DNA of 64,000 nucleotides from Bradyrhizobium ontarionense (GTDB lineage Bacteria > Pseudomonadota > Alphaproteobacteria > Rhizobiales > Xanthobacteraceae): positions 4,030,001-4,094,000 of the forward strand of contig NZ_CP088156.1 in the NCBI RefSeq assembly GCF_021088345.1, read 5' to 3'. How positions within the stretch are numbered: the first letter of the stretch is position 1; each line of letters starts with the position of its first letter. Made by a program: the position numbers and the translations under genes. This document shows positions 17,824 through 26,835 of this stretch, piece by piece. A model generated the notes under the pieces. That model saw only the letters and a list, made by a program, of their open reading frames with translations. It was not told where the DNA came from and did not search any database.

Positions 17824-18970
17824 GCGCAATCACGTTAAGGGGCACACGTACCTGTCATTTCGACGCGGCAAGGGTGGGCGCATTCGCCTGCCAGATGACC
17901 CGAACAGCCCTGAGTTCATGTCGGCCTACCAAAGCGCCCTTTTCGGTCAGGTGACATCATCGAGACCCGAACTTCGCTCTCCCGTCCAGGGCACAATTTC
18001 TGCGCTGATCGCCTCTTACATGCGAAGCTCGGAATACATCGGTCTCCGAAAGACCAGCAAGGAGGGGTACGGCAGGCGCCTCGAGGCCCTCAGAATCGAC
18101 CACGGGCATCGGACAGTCGCTGGACTTTCTCGCGAGCGCATCATCACCGGCATTCTTCAGCCGTTCGCCGACCGGCCCGGCGCGGCTCTCGATACTCTCA
18201 AGAAACTTCGCATTCTGATCCGTCACGCGATCAACATCGGATGGATCAAGCACGACCCATCGATAGGAATAAAGCGACCCAAGCTTCAGCGTATCAGATC
18301 TTGGACCGAGGATGAGATCGAGCTTTTCCGCAAGAAGTGGGCTTTGGAGACCAAACAGCGGCTGGCGTTCGAACTGTTCTTGAACACGGGCCAACGACGA
18401 TCGGACGTGGTCCGCATGGCGTGGTCCCACATCACGCCCGAAAACAGAATCGCCGTCGCGCAGCAGAAGACAGGACGACGATTGTTGATTCCGCTCCACC
18501 GTGACCTGCTTTCGGCCTTGTCCGTCGCAAAGCGTGACCACGTTTCGATCATCACGACCGCTTACGGCCAGTCCTTCAGCGTTGATGGCTTTAGCCAATG
18601 GATGCGCGATGCCATTACTGACGCGGGCCTGCCGCTTGGTTGTCAGCCACACGGCCTGCGCAAGGCGACCGGTCGCCGCCTGGCCGAGGCTGGCGCGACG
18701 GCAAAGATGATCATGTCCGTCCTTGGCCACACCACTCTTGCAGAGGCTGAACGATACACTGAGGAGGCTGATCAGGCGAGCCTTGCGGTCGATGCTCTGG
18801 CGCGCCTTGAAGGACACAAGGCGAACGACTTTCCCCAAACGCAATCTGCCGGTTTGGGAAAACCGACCAAAAAGCCAATAAAATCAGCGGGGGTAAGGCA
18901 GAACTGGCGCTCCCTAGGGAAGAGTGAAAAAGCCAACAATTCAAGGCGTTTGCCAATTTTCCAGCCATGA
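17795..18970 (+). CDS. Tyrosine-type site-specific integrase (island 1)
   Basis: A phage-type integrase of about 391 aa. It has an N-terminal arm-binding/SAM-like domain (about 70-150) and a C-terminal catalytic domain with Arg in LNTGQRRSDVVRM, the HGLRKATGRR box (H-x-x-R), GHTTLAEAERY with the last His and the nucleophilic Tyr. ATG 17795 is preferred because GGAG lies about 8 bp upstream; ATGs at 17789 and earlier are open. The last 22 codons run through a 15-bp sequence identical to the 3' end of the tRNA-Glu gene at 60.9 kb, the pattern expected when the attachment site lies inside the integrase tail. It is homologous along its length to the integrase at 59787. Confidence 0.9.
   Translation: MPRRLPPYVERNHVKGHTYLSFRRGKGGRIRLPDDPNSPEFMSAYQSALFGQVTSSRPELRSPVQGTISALIASYMRSSEYIGLRKTSKEGYGRRLEALRIDHGHRTVAGLSRERIITGILQPFADRPGAALDTLKKLRILIRHAINIGWIKHDPSIGIKRPKLQRIRSWTEDEIELFRKKWALETKQRLAFELFLNTGQRRSDVVRMAWSHITPENRIAVAQQKTGRRLLIPLHRDLLSALSVAKRDHVSIITTAYGQSFSVDGFSQWMRDAITDAGLPLGCQPHGLRKATGRRLAEAGATAKMIMSVLGHTTLAEAERYTEEADQASLAVDALARLEGHKANDFPQTQSAGLGKPTKKPIKSAGVRQNWRSLGKSEKANNSRRLPIFQP
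18905..18919. repeat. att core, left copy
   Basis: TGGCGCTCCCTAGGG is identical to the last bases of the tRNA-Glu gene (reverse complement of ...CCCTAGGGAGCGCCA). After these 15 bases the two sites diverge. Confidence 0.7.
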
Positions 18971-19389
18971 GTTCCGCCACTGAGCCACAACGACTATTTT
19001 GGCGAATGGCAAACAGATTCGCTCGGCGATCTCACCCGGTTTGCCGCAACTCCGGCCCAGGCGCAGGCAGCCTGCGACGCAGCGGATCTCAGCAGACTGC
19101 TGTGCCCTCAGCCCTCCTGTCGGATCCATGGCTCTTGAGCCCTTCCGGCGCCTCTGGAGGCTTCAACGGAGTTTGGCGACCAGATACACCCGCCGAAGCC
19201 GCTCCAGTCTCCTAGGCCCGCGCTACGGCCTTAGGGATATGGTCAAGAGCATTGAGGCGAGACGCCAAGTCGGATGAAATTTCGTTTGAGACTCGACGGC
19301 CTCGCCCCGCGCTCTGCCTGGCGTGGATCATCTGCCGACCCCGCACCGGTCAGAACCGGTCAGGAGGCTCTGGAGCCCGACAGCCGCGA
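18971..19389. other. Gene-free stretch at the left end of the 42-kb island
   Basis: About 420 bp after int1 with no credible open frame. Expected to contain integrase arm-type sites, but no clear repeat set was recognised. Confidence 0.35.
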
Positions 19390-20103
19390 TCACCTCTTAC
19401 CCCGACGGCCACCCAGCACATGCAGGTATCGATTCCGGAGCTCAATGATCGCCGACCGATCGAGCTCACCCCGTCTGAAGCGTTGGCGCAGCTCAGCCCG
19501 TTCTTGATCCGGAAGCGCGGCTACCAATTCCCAACCTTCAGCGACGTCGTCGAAAAGCCCCACGATCGCCGGATCCAGCCGAGCCTCGTCGTCCTGGAGC
19601 TGGTTAAGCCGATCTTGCGTCACGCCGATGGCGTTCGACCAACCATCAGGTGCATAGGCCGCTGGTGGAGAGGGTCTGTTTTTATCTAGTTCTTTATAGG
19701 CAGGTCCCTTAGGGCCCCGCGGCGAGTCTTTATACGCAGGTCCCTTTTGGACCCGCGGAGCCGCAGGTCCCTTTCGACCCCGCGGACGCAACGACTTATC
19801 CACAGGCACAGGCACGTCATGGACGACATAGTCGAGCTCGCCGAACCGGTGTCCGTCGACGAATCTTTGCGCTTCGCGGGCGACATAGCCGGCGGCGATT
19901 AACTCTCGAAAGATGCGCTGCAGCTTCTTGCGGCCAACAACCAGGGTCCGCCCGACGTGATCCAGGCGGACGTGCCATTTGTGGGGACGCGACAGCAGAT
20001 AGCCGAGCACGCCCTTCGCCTCGACAGATAGGCGGGGATCCGCGAAGACAGCGTTCGGGACGATGGTGAATTGCGCTCTGTGCTCGCGACGGACGATCGT
20101 CAC
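19390..20103 (-). CDS. Winged-helix protein resembling replication initiators
   Basis: A 237-aa protein. The N-terminal half (about 1-90) has the pattern FTIVPNAVFADPRLSVEAKG..GYLLSRPHKWHVRLDHVG of winged-helix proteins often annotated as helix-turn-helix or replication protein in Bradyrhizobium. A flexible linker follows with three copies of a KGPA(Y/A) motif, encoded by repeated CAGGTCCCTT...CCCGCGG units at about 19702-19786. The C-terminal part is a conserved domain (about 150-230). GTG 20103 is chosen because family members begin close to TI(V/L)RR; a TTG 14 codons earlier is open. A fragment of the same gene is fused to the IS66 remnant at 1496-1735. Confidence 0.7.
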   Translation of the reverse strand: MTIVRREHRAQFTIVPNAVFADPRLSVEAKGVLGYLLSRPHKWHVRLDHVGRTLVVGRKKLQRIFRELIAAGYVAREAQRFVDGHRFGELDYVVHDVPVPVDKSLRPRGRKGPAAPRVQKGPAYKDSPRGPKGPAYKELDKNRPSPPAAYAPDGWSNAIGVTQDRLNQLQDDEARLDPAIVGLFDDVAEGWELVAALPDQERAELRQRFRRGELDRSAIIELRNRYLHVLGGRRGKR

Positions 20104-20562
20104 TGGCGGCCGACCATCCAGGGGTGTCCGTCCAGATCCTTGCAAGCTTCAGCCAGCCGGGGGCACCCCACTCTCCCTGCAGGATGACGCGCGAGGCTCA
20201 CATGAGTATTCGCCTCGTTCAGGAGTTTGCCGGATCTCGCATTCGCCGTTCTGCGCAACTCACTCCTGCATTGGCCGCACGGCAACATAGGCCATTGTGC
20301 CATAGCCATTGCGGGCTGGTATATCGCCGAATCTTCGCTGTGCTACGCCACTATGCGTTCGGGATGTCCACGTCCAACCGAGGGATATGAACAGCATCAG
20401 CCAGATTGAAGGTAGCCGGAACGAGGCCGGTGCGTAGAAGGTGAGCGGGCAGACCAACAGCCGCGTCGGTGGCCGGCCGAGCTTCAAACTACGGCGCGCG
20501 TACTGCTCGGAGAGGGATCGACTTACTGCCTTGCCGGCTCGCCAATCGCAATTCCAAAGCGT
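20104..20562. other. Intergenic stretch, no supported gene
   Basis: About 460 bp between the winged-helix gene and the XRE gene, both on the minus strand. Short frames on both strands have no coding character that I recognise. Confidence 0.4.
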
Positions 20563-20793
20563 TCAGCATGGCGGCTTCAGCAGATCAGAGGGCTCAACGC
20601 CCAGCGCTACAGCCAGCGCTTGGACGTTATCGAGTGTGAGATTGATCACCCCTGCCTCAATTTCGCTGATGTGCGGCTGGTCGAGCTCGGTGAGCTCGGC
20701 CAAGCGTTCTTGGCTAAACCGTTTTGCTTTGCGAAGCCGCCTAACATTCTCCCCGAGAACGCTGCGCGCCGCCTTTGGGTCCGACCAGTTCAT
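20563..20793 (-). CDS. XRE-family regulator
   Basis: A 76-aa helix-turn-helix protein (residues 12-70: LGENVRRLRKAKRFSQERLA, DQPHISEIEAGVINLTLDNV). It is related to, but distinct from, the XRE protein at 16766. A perfect 18-bp palindrome lies 35 bp upstream of its start and is the obvious candidate for autoregulation. No toxin gene is adjacent on the same strand, so a simple toxin-antitoxin role is not supported. Confidence 0.85.
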   Translation of the reverse strand: MNWSDPKAARSVLGENVRRLRKAKRFSQERLAELTELDQPHISEIEAGVINLTLDNVQALAVALGVEPSDLLKPPC

Positions 20794-20827
20794 CTGGACG
20801 GTAGGACCAAAGCAGGGCTGGAAATTC

Positions 20828-20845
20828 TATAGGTTATAACCTATA
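20828..20845. promoter_or_regulatory. Perfect 18-bp palindrome, probable XRE operator
   Basis: TATAGGTTATAACCTATA is a perfect palindrome in an AT-rich patch directly upstream of the XRE gene, partly overlapping a possible TATAAT-like box on the other strand (20842-20847). Typical size and place for a Cro/cI-type operator. Confidence 0.6.
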
Positions 20846-21119
20846 ATACGAAAATACCGCCACCTCCTTTTAGAGTTGTCGGGCGGATTCCGAATTGGGG
20901 GTATGCCCCTGGAGTTCGGAGACAGAGCGATGATGCAGAGGCGCGAAACTCAAAAAGTCAGCCTCTCGAGGAGACCGAGGGCCGGCACAACGGCCCTGCA
21001 ACAACAGGCAACACCAGCGCGGGCGAATCTTAATCACCATCGGAATCGCACGGCCACGCGGCTAGGGGCAATACACGGCTGTGAGGCGGTGCGCCGCCCG
21101 CGGCTTTCTCGGAGCTCAA

Positions 21120-21521
21120 ATGGACACGCGAATATCGTTTAACAATCTTGATTCTGTGACGTCGTCGGACCAAGACGCTGGTCTCACGGCTCTTGAGCAA
21201 CAGCTTATTGCGCTGGCGGCAGAACTCGATCGCAGCGTTTCCGACCTATCGGAGCGAGCTGACGAGTACGTTACGGCCCATGACGAGGCGTTGCTGGCCC
21301 GCCTTGATCCCATCGAACGGGCGATCATGGAAACGCCTGCCAACACTTTGAAAGGCCTGAGCATAAAGGCGCGCCATTTGGCCTACGTGCTGTCGGAGTA
21401 TTGGGAAGCTCCGATTGATCAAATCGAGTGGCAGGGGCGAGCGATACGTCTCCTCATAGAGGCGATCTGCAAAATGGCGCACGCGCCTGTGCACATTAGG
21501 CAGCCTAATTCGGGCAAATAG
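21120..21521 (+). CDS. Conserved-looking protein of unknown function
   Basis: A 133-aa soluble, mostly alpha-helical protein (TALEQQLIALAAELDRSVSD, LDPIERAIMETPANTLKGLS), including a segment that counsels 'small subunit / stress-type' helical bundles but no family is certain. ATG 21120 is preceded by GGAG at five bases; an upstream ATG at 21081 is open but poorly placed. It is divergent from the XRE gene. Proteins with the LARLDPIERAIM...L.GL..KARH pattern are frequent on rhizobial islands. Confidence 0.6.
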   Translation: MDTRISFNNLDSVTSSDQDAGLTALEQQLIALAAELDRSVSDLSERADEYVTAHDEALLARLDPIERAIMETPANTLKGLSIKARHLAYVLSEYWEAPIDQIEWQGRAIRLLIEAICKMAHAPVHIRQPNSGK

Positions 21522-21682
21522 AGCCGCTCTGCCCTCGCCTTTGAGATCCGGAGGTCGATGCTGCCGGCGGACCGCGGCTACGAGCCGATTGGATGAGGCC
21601 AGCCAACGGAAATTCGGCGATGTCCCCGCCCGCGCGGAAGCGACTTTGACTCTTGCCCGAAGAACACTGTCATCAATCCGTG

Positions 21683-21711
21683 ATTTGACAGTTCGTTCGT
21701 ATTTGTCAAAT
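21683..21711. promoter_or_regulatory. Probable TetR operator
   Basis: Inverted repeat ATTTGACA (21683-21690) - 13 bp - TGTCAAAT (21704-21711), ending nine bases before the TetR start codon, with a further TGACAAA just before the ATG. The position suggests autoregulation of the TetR-molybdenum hydroxylase operon. Confidence 0.6.
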
Positions 21712-21719
21712 CTGACAAA

Positions 21720-22361
21720 ATGCAGGCCAAGGCCCCTCCCCAGGACCGGATCCTCGACGCCGCCATGCGCGTGTTCCGGCGCCACGGCTTCCGCCGGTCC
21801 TCGATCGAGCAGGCGGCTGAGGAAGCTGGACTGACGCGGCAGGCGCTCTATCATCACTTCGCCTCCAAGGAGGCGCTGTTTCGCGCAGTGATCGAGCGGC
21901 TCTACGAGCAAGGGCTCGCTGCCGAAATCGCGGCGGCGAAGGCGGCAGAGGAAGCGGGCTTCGAGCTTGCCGACATCCTCGTTGCCGAGATCGGTGCGCG
22001 AATGCAGTCGATGCTCGCTTCGCTCAACGACTCGCCTCATACCGAGGAGCTGTTTTCCGAGCACCTCGCGCAGGCGCGCGACCTCTATCAGAGCTATTCC
22101 ATCCGTTTCGCCGACGAAATTGCAACCACGATCGCGCGGGTGTGCCGCAAGCGAAAGCTCACGCTTGAAAGCGGTGTCAGCGTGCGGGAGCTCGCGCGCT
22201 GCGTCGAGATGGCGATTCACGGCACAAAATCGGCTTTCCCTTCCATGCAGCCGGTCGACGCGTTCCTGAAACAGCTTCAGACCATGCTGCGCATGCTGAT
22301 TGCCGGCGCGATGGCGCCGTCCGCAAAGAAGTCCCTACGCAAAACGGGAGTTCGGAAATGA
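21720..22361 (+). CDS. TetR-family repressor of the molybdenum hydroxylase operon
   Basis: A 213-aa protein with the TetR N-terminal domain (residues 8-55: DRILDAAMRVFRRHGFRRSS, GLTRQALYHHFASKEALFRA) and an alpha-helical ligand-binding domain. Its stop overlaps the start of the hydroxylase gene (ATGA), so it heads the operon and probably responds to the substrate or an inducer of that enzyme. The inverted repeat directly upstream is its likely operator. Confidence 0.88.
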   Translation: MQAKAPPQDRILDAAMRVFRRHGFRRSSIEQAAEEAGLTRQALYHHFASKEALFRAVIERLYEQGLAAEIAAAKAAEEAGFELADILVAEIGARMQSMLASLNDSPHTEELFSEHLAQARDLYQSYSIRFADEIATTIARVCRKRKLTLESGVSVRELARCVEMAIHGTKSAFPSMQPVDAFLKQLQTMLRMLIAGAMAPSAKKSLRKTGVRK

Positions 22362-25045
22362 CCACCACGACTATCAATGGACGGCCTCTGGTGCTGCCCG
22401 ATGATCCGGATGCGCTCTTGATCGACGTGATCCGCGATGGCGGCCTCACGGGCACCAAACTCGTCTGCGGCTCCGGCGTCTGCGGCGCCTGCACCGTGCT
22501 GCTCGACGGCACGCCCGTCGTGAGCTGCCTTTTGCCGGCGCAGGCGGCCGCCGACAAATCGCTGACGACCATCGAGGGCGTCGGAGCAGCCGGGTTGCAT
22601 CCGGTGCAGAAGGCTTTCATGGCGCACGACGCCCTACAATGCGGCTTCTGCACGCCCGGCTTTGTCGTCGAAGCCACCGCGTTCCACGATAGCTGGCGCG
22701 CGACCAAGGGCACGGCGACACCCTCGCGCGAGGAGATCGCCGCCGCGCTATCGGGACATCTCTGCCGCTGCGGCGCCTATGAAGGCATCTATCGCGCCGT
22801 CACCGAAGCATGCTCGGGCCGCTTCGACGGCATCGATCCCATCGCGCCGCGACTGGAAGCCCGCGACAAGGTGACGGGGCTGGCCCGCTACACCGTCGAC
22901 ATCCACCATGACGGTCAGCTCGAAGGCGTCATCCTGCGCGCGCACATCGCGCATGCGAGGATCACCGGGCTTGATCTGGCGCCGGCGCGCGCCATTACCG
23001 GCGTTGCCGCGGTCGTTCCGCTACTCGACGACGACAATATGGTCCGCTTCGTGGGCGCCCCGATTGCAGCCGTCGCGGCCAAGGATCGCCGCACCGCACT
23101 GAAGGCGATCGCCGCGATCAGCTTCAAGGCATCGCCTCTACCCGCCGTGATCGGGCTCGATGCAGCGCGACGCGACGATGCGCCAGTCGTGTTCGAAAAG
23201 AAGGATCGCAAGCGTGCCGGCAACGTGTCCGAGGGCGCCGGCGGCGCTCCGGTGTCGTGGAAGGGAAATGTGCGCGGACCTTCGGCGCCGTTCTCGCAAA
23301 AAGCTAAGCAGGCCAAGAGCTGGCTTGACGAGGCGCGCCAGCAACGCAATCCGCTGCTGGTCGAGGAGACCTTCCGCGTCTCGACGCAACAGCACGCAAG
23401 CCTCGAACCACATGCCGCCGTGGCCAGGTTCGATGGCGATCAGCTCACCGTGCACATCTCGACGCAGGCCATTCACGAAAGCATGGAGAAGATCGCCAAG
23501 CGTTTCCGCCTTCCGCACGACAAGGTGCGTGTCATCGCCGATCATGTCGGTGGCGGGTTCGGCTCCAAGGGCAGCGTTGGGCTGGAGACCATCGCCGCGA
23601 TCGAGCTTGCGCGCGCGGTGAAGGCGCCGGTGCGTGTCGCCTTCGATCGTGAGGAGGAACTTTCCGTCACGGGCTATCGTCCGGCCGCCGAGCTGAAGCT
23701 GTCGTTGCTGCCTTCGGCAGAAGGCCGCCTCAAGGCGCTGTCGCTGACCGCCCATGCCGATACCGGCGCCGCCGTGAATTCGCTGATCGCCGGTCTGGCC
23801 CGGCTGATCTATCCGGCCGAAGCAAAAGAGCTCGTTGACTTCGACGTGCTCAGCAATTTGCCGCCCGGCGCGCCGTTCCGCGGCCCCGGCGGTCCGCCGA
23901 TGGCGTTTGCGTTGGAGCAGGCGGTGGACGAAGCGGCGCTGCGCATGAAGATCGATCCGATTCACCTGCGCAAGCTTTGGGATCCCGATCCCAACCGTCA
24001 GCGCCTGTACGACTGGGCTGCCGGCCTCGACGTCTGGAAGAGCCGTAAGGCGGCCACATCGCAGATAGGCCGCTTCAGGCGCGGGGTCGGCGTCGCCACC
24101 GGCTACTGGCTCTATCTCTGGCAGACCGGCTCCTCGGTCGAACTCGCGGTTGAGGGGGGCCGTATCGTGGCAAGCTGCGCGGTGCAGGATATCGGCACGG
24201 GCACGCGCAGCGTGATCGCGAACACCGTCGCCAAGGCGTTCGATCTCGAGCCGCGGGATGTGGAAGTTCGCATCGGCCGCTCCAACCTGCCGCCCGGACC
24301 AGGCTCCGGCGGCAGTCGTGTCACCGCCTCGGTGGTGCCGCCGACGTTGCTTGCCATCGAAAAGCTGAAAGCGGAAATCAAGCGCACCGCTTCTCGAACA
24401 CCCGCTCCGGGCTCGAACGCGCCGTGGCGCGAAATGATCGCGACTTCTCCCGATATCGCTGTGTCGGCGAGACGCCAGGAGGACGGCAAGCCGCCGCCCG
24501 GCGTCCGGCCCGCGCTGCACGAGGCAGGAATCATGGGCCGGGTGTTCGGTTGGGTGCTGCGTCTGATGAACCACATGGTGGTCGGCGCCGGCGTACCGAG
24601 CTCGGTGCAGGTGATGGAGGTCGAGGTCGATACATGGCTTGGGCACGTGCGCGTGCTCAACGCCTATACGGGCTTCGCAGTCGGCAAGCTCGCCGCCCCG
24701 ATGCTGGCGCGAAGCCAGGCAGCAGGCGCGGTGATCCAGGGCATCGGCTACGCACTCTATGAGACGCGGGAGACCGATCCTTTGAGCGGCCACATCCTGA
24801 GCGGCAGCATGGAGGATTACCGCATTCCGGGGATTGCCGACATGCCGAAACTGGAGGTGCATTTCGACGAAGCCGGTTTCGAGCACGTGCCGGGCGGCAG
24901 CGTCGGCATCGGCGAAGTCGCTACTGTGCCGACCTCACCCGCAATCGCCAACGCCATCCGCGATGCGATCGGCGTGAGACTGACCGAAATTCCGTTCCGG
25001 CCGGATCGTCTGGTCGCCGCGCTGAAGGGGAGGGATGCAGCATGA
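22358..25045 (+). CDS. Molybdenum hydroxylase, fused 2Fe-2S and MoCo subunits
   Basis: An 895-aa member of the xanthine dehydrogenase/aldehyde oxidase family in which the small iron-sulfur subunit (about 1-160) is fused to the large molybdopterin subunit. It has a plant-type 2Fe-2S site (CGSGVCGAC plus Cys about 60), a second 2Fe-2S site (CGFCTPGF ... CRCGAYEG), substrate-channel and MoCo motifs GGGFGSKG and FRGPGGPPMAF, and the catalytic Glu in GIGEVATVPTSPAIANAI. It hydroxylates an aldehyde or N-heterocycle that is not identifiable from sequence. It is coupled by 4-bp overlaps to the TetR gene upstream and the FAD subunit downstream. No signal peptide is present, so it is expected to be cytoplasmic. 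Confidence 0.87.
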   Translation: MTTTTINGRPLVLPDDPDALLIDVIRDGGLTGTKLVCGSGVCGACTVLLDGTPVVSCLLPAQAAADKSLTTIEGVGAAGLHPVQKAFMAHDALQCGFCTPGFVVEATAFHDSWRATKGTATPSREEIAAALSGHLCRCGAYEGIYRAVTEACSGRFDGIDPIAPRLEARDKVTGLARYTVDIHHDGQLEGVILRAHIAHARITGLDLAPARAITGVAAVVPLLDDDNMVRFVGAPIAAVAAKDRRTALKAIAAISFKASPLPAVIGLDAARRDDAPVVFEKKDRKRAGNVSEGAGGAPVSWKGNVRGPSAPFSQKAKQAKSWLDEARQQRNPLLVEETFRVSTQQHASLEPHAAVARFDGDQLTVHISTQAIHESMEKIAKRFRLPHDKVRVIADHVGGGFGSKGSVGLETIAAIELARAVKAPVRVAFDREEELSVTGYRPAAELKLSLLPSAEGRLKALSLTAHADTGAAVNSLIAGLARLIYPAEAKELVDFDVLSNLPPGAPFRGPGGPPMAFALEQAVDEAALRMKIDPIHLRKLWDPDPNRQRLYDWAAGLDVWKSRKAATSQIGRFRRGVGVATGYWLYLWQTGSSVELAVEGGRIVASCAVQDIGTGTRSVIANTVAKAFDLEPRDVEVRIGRSNLPPGPGSGGSRVTASVVPPTLLAIEKLKAEIKRTASRTPAPGSNAPWREMIATSPDIAVSARRQEDGKPPPGVRPALHEAGIMGRVFGWVLRLMNHMVVGAGVPSSVQVMEVEVDTWLGHVRVLNAYTGFAVGKLAAPMLARSQAAGAVIQGIGYALYETRETDPLSGHILSGSMEDYRIPGIADMPKLEVHFDEAGFEHVPGGSVGIGEVATVPTSPAIANAIRDAIGVRLTEIPFRPDRLVAALKGRDAA

Positions 25046-25962
25046 GTGCCGCCGTCATCACCACCAACCCCACGCCTGAATTCCGCGCTGGAGGTACCGA
25101 CTTTAGCGAACGCCGTCGCAGCGGCGTGTCGCAGGGAATGCCGATCGATATCTCAAATACCGGCGACAAGACGATCACCTGGGACGCCGACGGTGCCGTT
25201 CAGATCGGCGCGCTGTCCACCATCGACACGATCGCGACCGACGCACGTATCGCCGCCGCTTATCCCGGTATTGCGGCGAGCGCACAAGGGCTCGCCACGC
25301 CACAGGTACGCCATGTTGCAACGCTCGGCGGCAATCTCGCGCAACGTTCACGCTGCTGGTATTTCCGCCGTGCCGACATCAATTGCCTGAAGAAAAGTGG
25401 CAGCACCTGTCCTGCCCGGACTGGCAATCATCTCTATGGCGTTGCCTTCGATCTCGGAGACTGCGTCGCGCCGCATCCCTCAACCATGGCAGCGGCTCTG
25501 CTGGCTTATGATGCGAAAATCGCCACGGACCGGCGTAGCGGATTGACGATCGCCGGCCTGCTCGGTGACGGCTCCGTCTCGCACGCCGATCATACACTCG
25601 CAGCGGGCGAGATGATCAAGAGCATTGCGCTTCCTGCTCCGCTCGAGGGCGAGCGCGCTTCCTACAAACGGGCGATCAGCCGGACCTATGCGGAATGGCC
25701 GCTGGTGGAACTCTGCGCCCGCGTTGTGATCGCCAACGGCAAGTTCCAGCTCGTGCGTCTCGCTGCAGGCGGCGTCGCGCCCGTGCCGCTTCGCCTCACC
25801 GCGGTAGAAGTCCAGCTCATTGGCAAGATTGCTAGTGCGGAATCGATCGCAGAAGCGGCGAAAGCGGCAAGCTCGGGTGCCAAACCATTGCCGATGACGG
25901 TCTACAAGCTCGATCTTATGCAAGGGCTGGTGCGCGACGTGCTGGAGCGGCTCTCGGACTAA
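25042..25962 (+). CDS. FAD-binding subunit of the molybdenum hydroxylase
   Basis: A 306-aa medium subunit of the xanthine dehydrogenase family. It has the FAD pyrophosphate loop RAGGTDF (about 13-19), the ATLGGNLAQRSRCWYFRR region, and a C-terminal CO-dehydrogenase flavoprotein domain (about 205-305). The pattern CWYFR...NC...TC...DC with four Cys resembles the extra 4Fe-4S site of PaoB/YagS-type subunits. The start overlaps the large-subunit stop (ATGA). Together with the upstream protein it makes a complete electron path. No XdhC-type maturation factor follows, so that must be supplied elsewhere. Confidence 0.85.
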   Translation: MSAAVITTNPTPEFRAGGTDFSERRRSGVSQGMPIDISNTGDKTITWDADGAVQIGALSTIDTIATDARIAAAYPGIAASAQGLATPQVRHVATLGGNLAQRSRCWYFRRADINCLKKSGSTCPARTGNHLYGVAFDLGDCVAPHPSTMAAALLAYDAKIATDRRSGLTIAGLLGDGSVSHADHTLAAGEMIKSIALPAPLEGERASYKRAISRTYAEWPLVELCARVVIANGKFQLVRLAAGGVAPVPLRLTAVEVQLIGKIASAESIAEAAKAASSGAKPLPMTVYKLDLMQGLVRDVLERLSD

Positions 25963-26753
25963 TCGGTGGCGCATGTGGAGGAGACGTCGACACCGATCTT
26001 GCTAATGGCCGGGAACCGGTCGGCGTCGTCGCCGGGCGCGCTCCGTTGCCCATCGTGTTGGCCGGCAGCCACGAAGCCACAATGGCCAACGCCGGGAGCG
26101 ACGAACTGCAAGCGGTGAGCTTGCATTGATTCGCGCCCTTGTTGGATTACCGCGAGATGGGGTGCATCTGATCAAGCTCTTGCCGTCCTGCGCCGACATG
26201 TCCCAATAGAATTGTTATCTCGCCTGATTTCCGTAAGAGCCACGTCCGCAATGGGGTTGGAAGCGGATATCCGCTGGTGTGGCCGCAAACGTCGGCTTTA
26301 GGTTCATCGCGTCACCTCGAATTGGCTTGGATAACTTCTGTTCTCCATCGGTAAGCTGACCTACTGGGCGGCTTCGCATTTTGACCAGTCCAGCCCCGCT
26401 CACAGGAAGCTATCAGCACCTGCACGGCAAGGGGCTGGGCAGCTGAGACCTGGTCAATGCCGGTTAATTCGCTTCGCCAGCTGCGCTGAAGGCGCGCGCC
26501 TTGGCTGGACCCCGGTGGTGGCCCTGCAGCGTCCTTTCATGCGCGCACGGCTAGGTATGTCCCAACTCTACGATCCAGTTCGCTAAGCTGCGATTAGTGC
26601 CATTCGGGACGTTGATCTCTAAGCTCTTTCTTCTTCTAGCAACACTGTACGTGTTGGAGCAGTGCCATTCTGTGATAAGTGAGTACAAAGACTTACGACC
26701 GCCGATTCTACGCCACGGAGAGGCGTTTTTATCTTGCCATCGAACGTCGGCAA
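25963..26753. other. Gene-poor stretch before IS66 copy 1
   Basis: About 790 bp with no convincing gene. One minus-strand mini-frame of 30 codons starts at about 26307 (MNLKPTFAATPADIR) and has GAGGTGA at a good distance, but nothing supports expression. Confidence 0.4.
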
Positions 26754-26835
26754 GTAACCGTCCGGTCTCTGCACACCTTCCCCCTCGTGTGTTGTCGTTC
26801 CATTTCGGGTTCTCTGCTGCTGTGGAGAATCTCCG

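Noticed and set aside
20563..21521. Toxin-antitoxin pair formed by XRE (20563) and the 133-aa gene (21120)
   Set aside because: The genes are divergent, 326 bp apart, and the 133-aa protein has no toxin-family features.
23138..24886. A 582-codon minus-strand frame
   Set aside because: Antisense shadow of the molybdenum hydroxylase large subunit; its composition (His/Arg/Gly-rich) is typical of such shadows.
26215..26307. A 30-codon minus-strand frame with a good Shine-Dalgarno
   Set aside because: No hydrophobic or conserved character and an isolated position; it could easily arise by chance.
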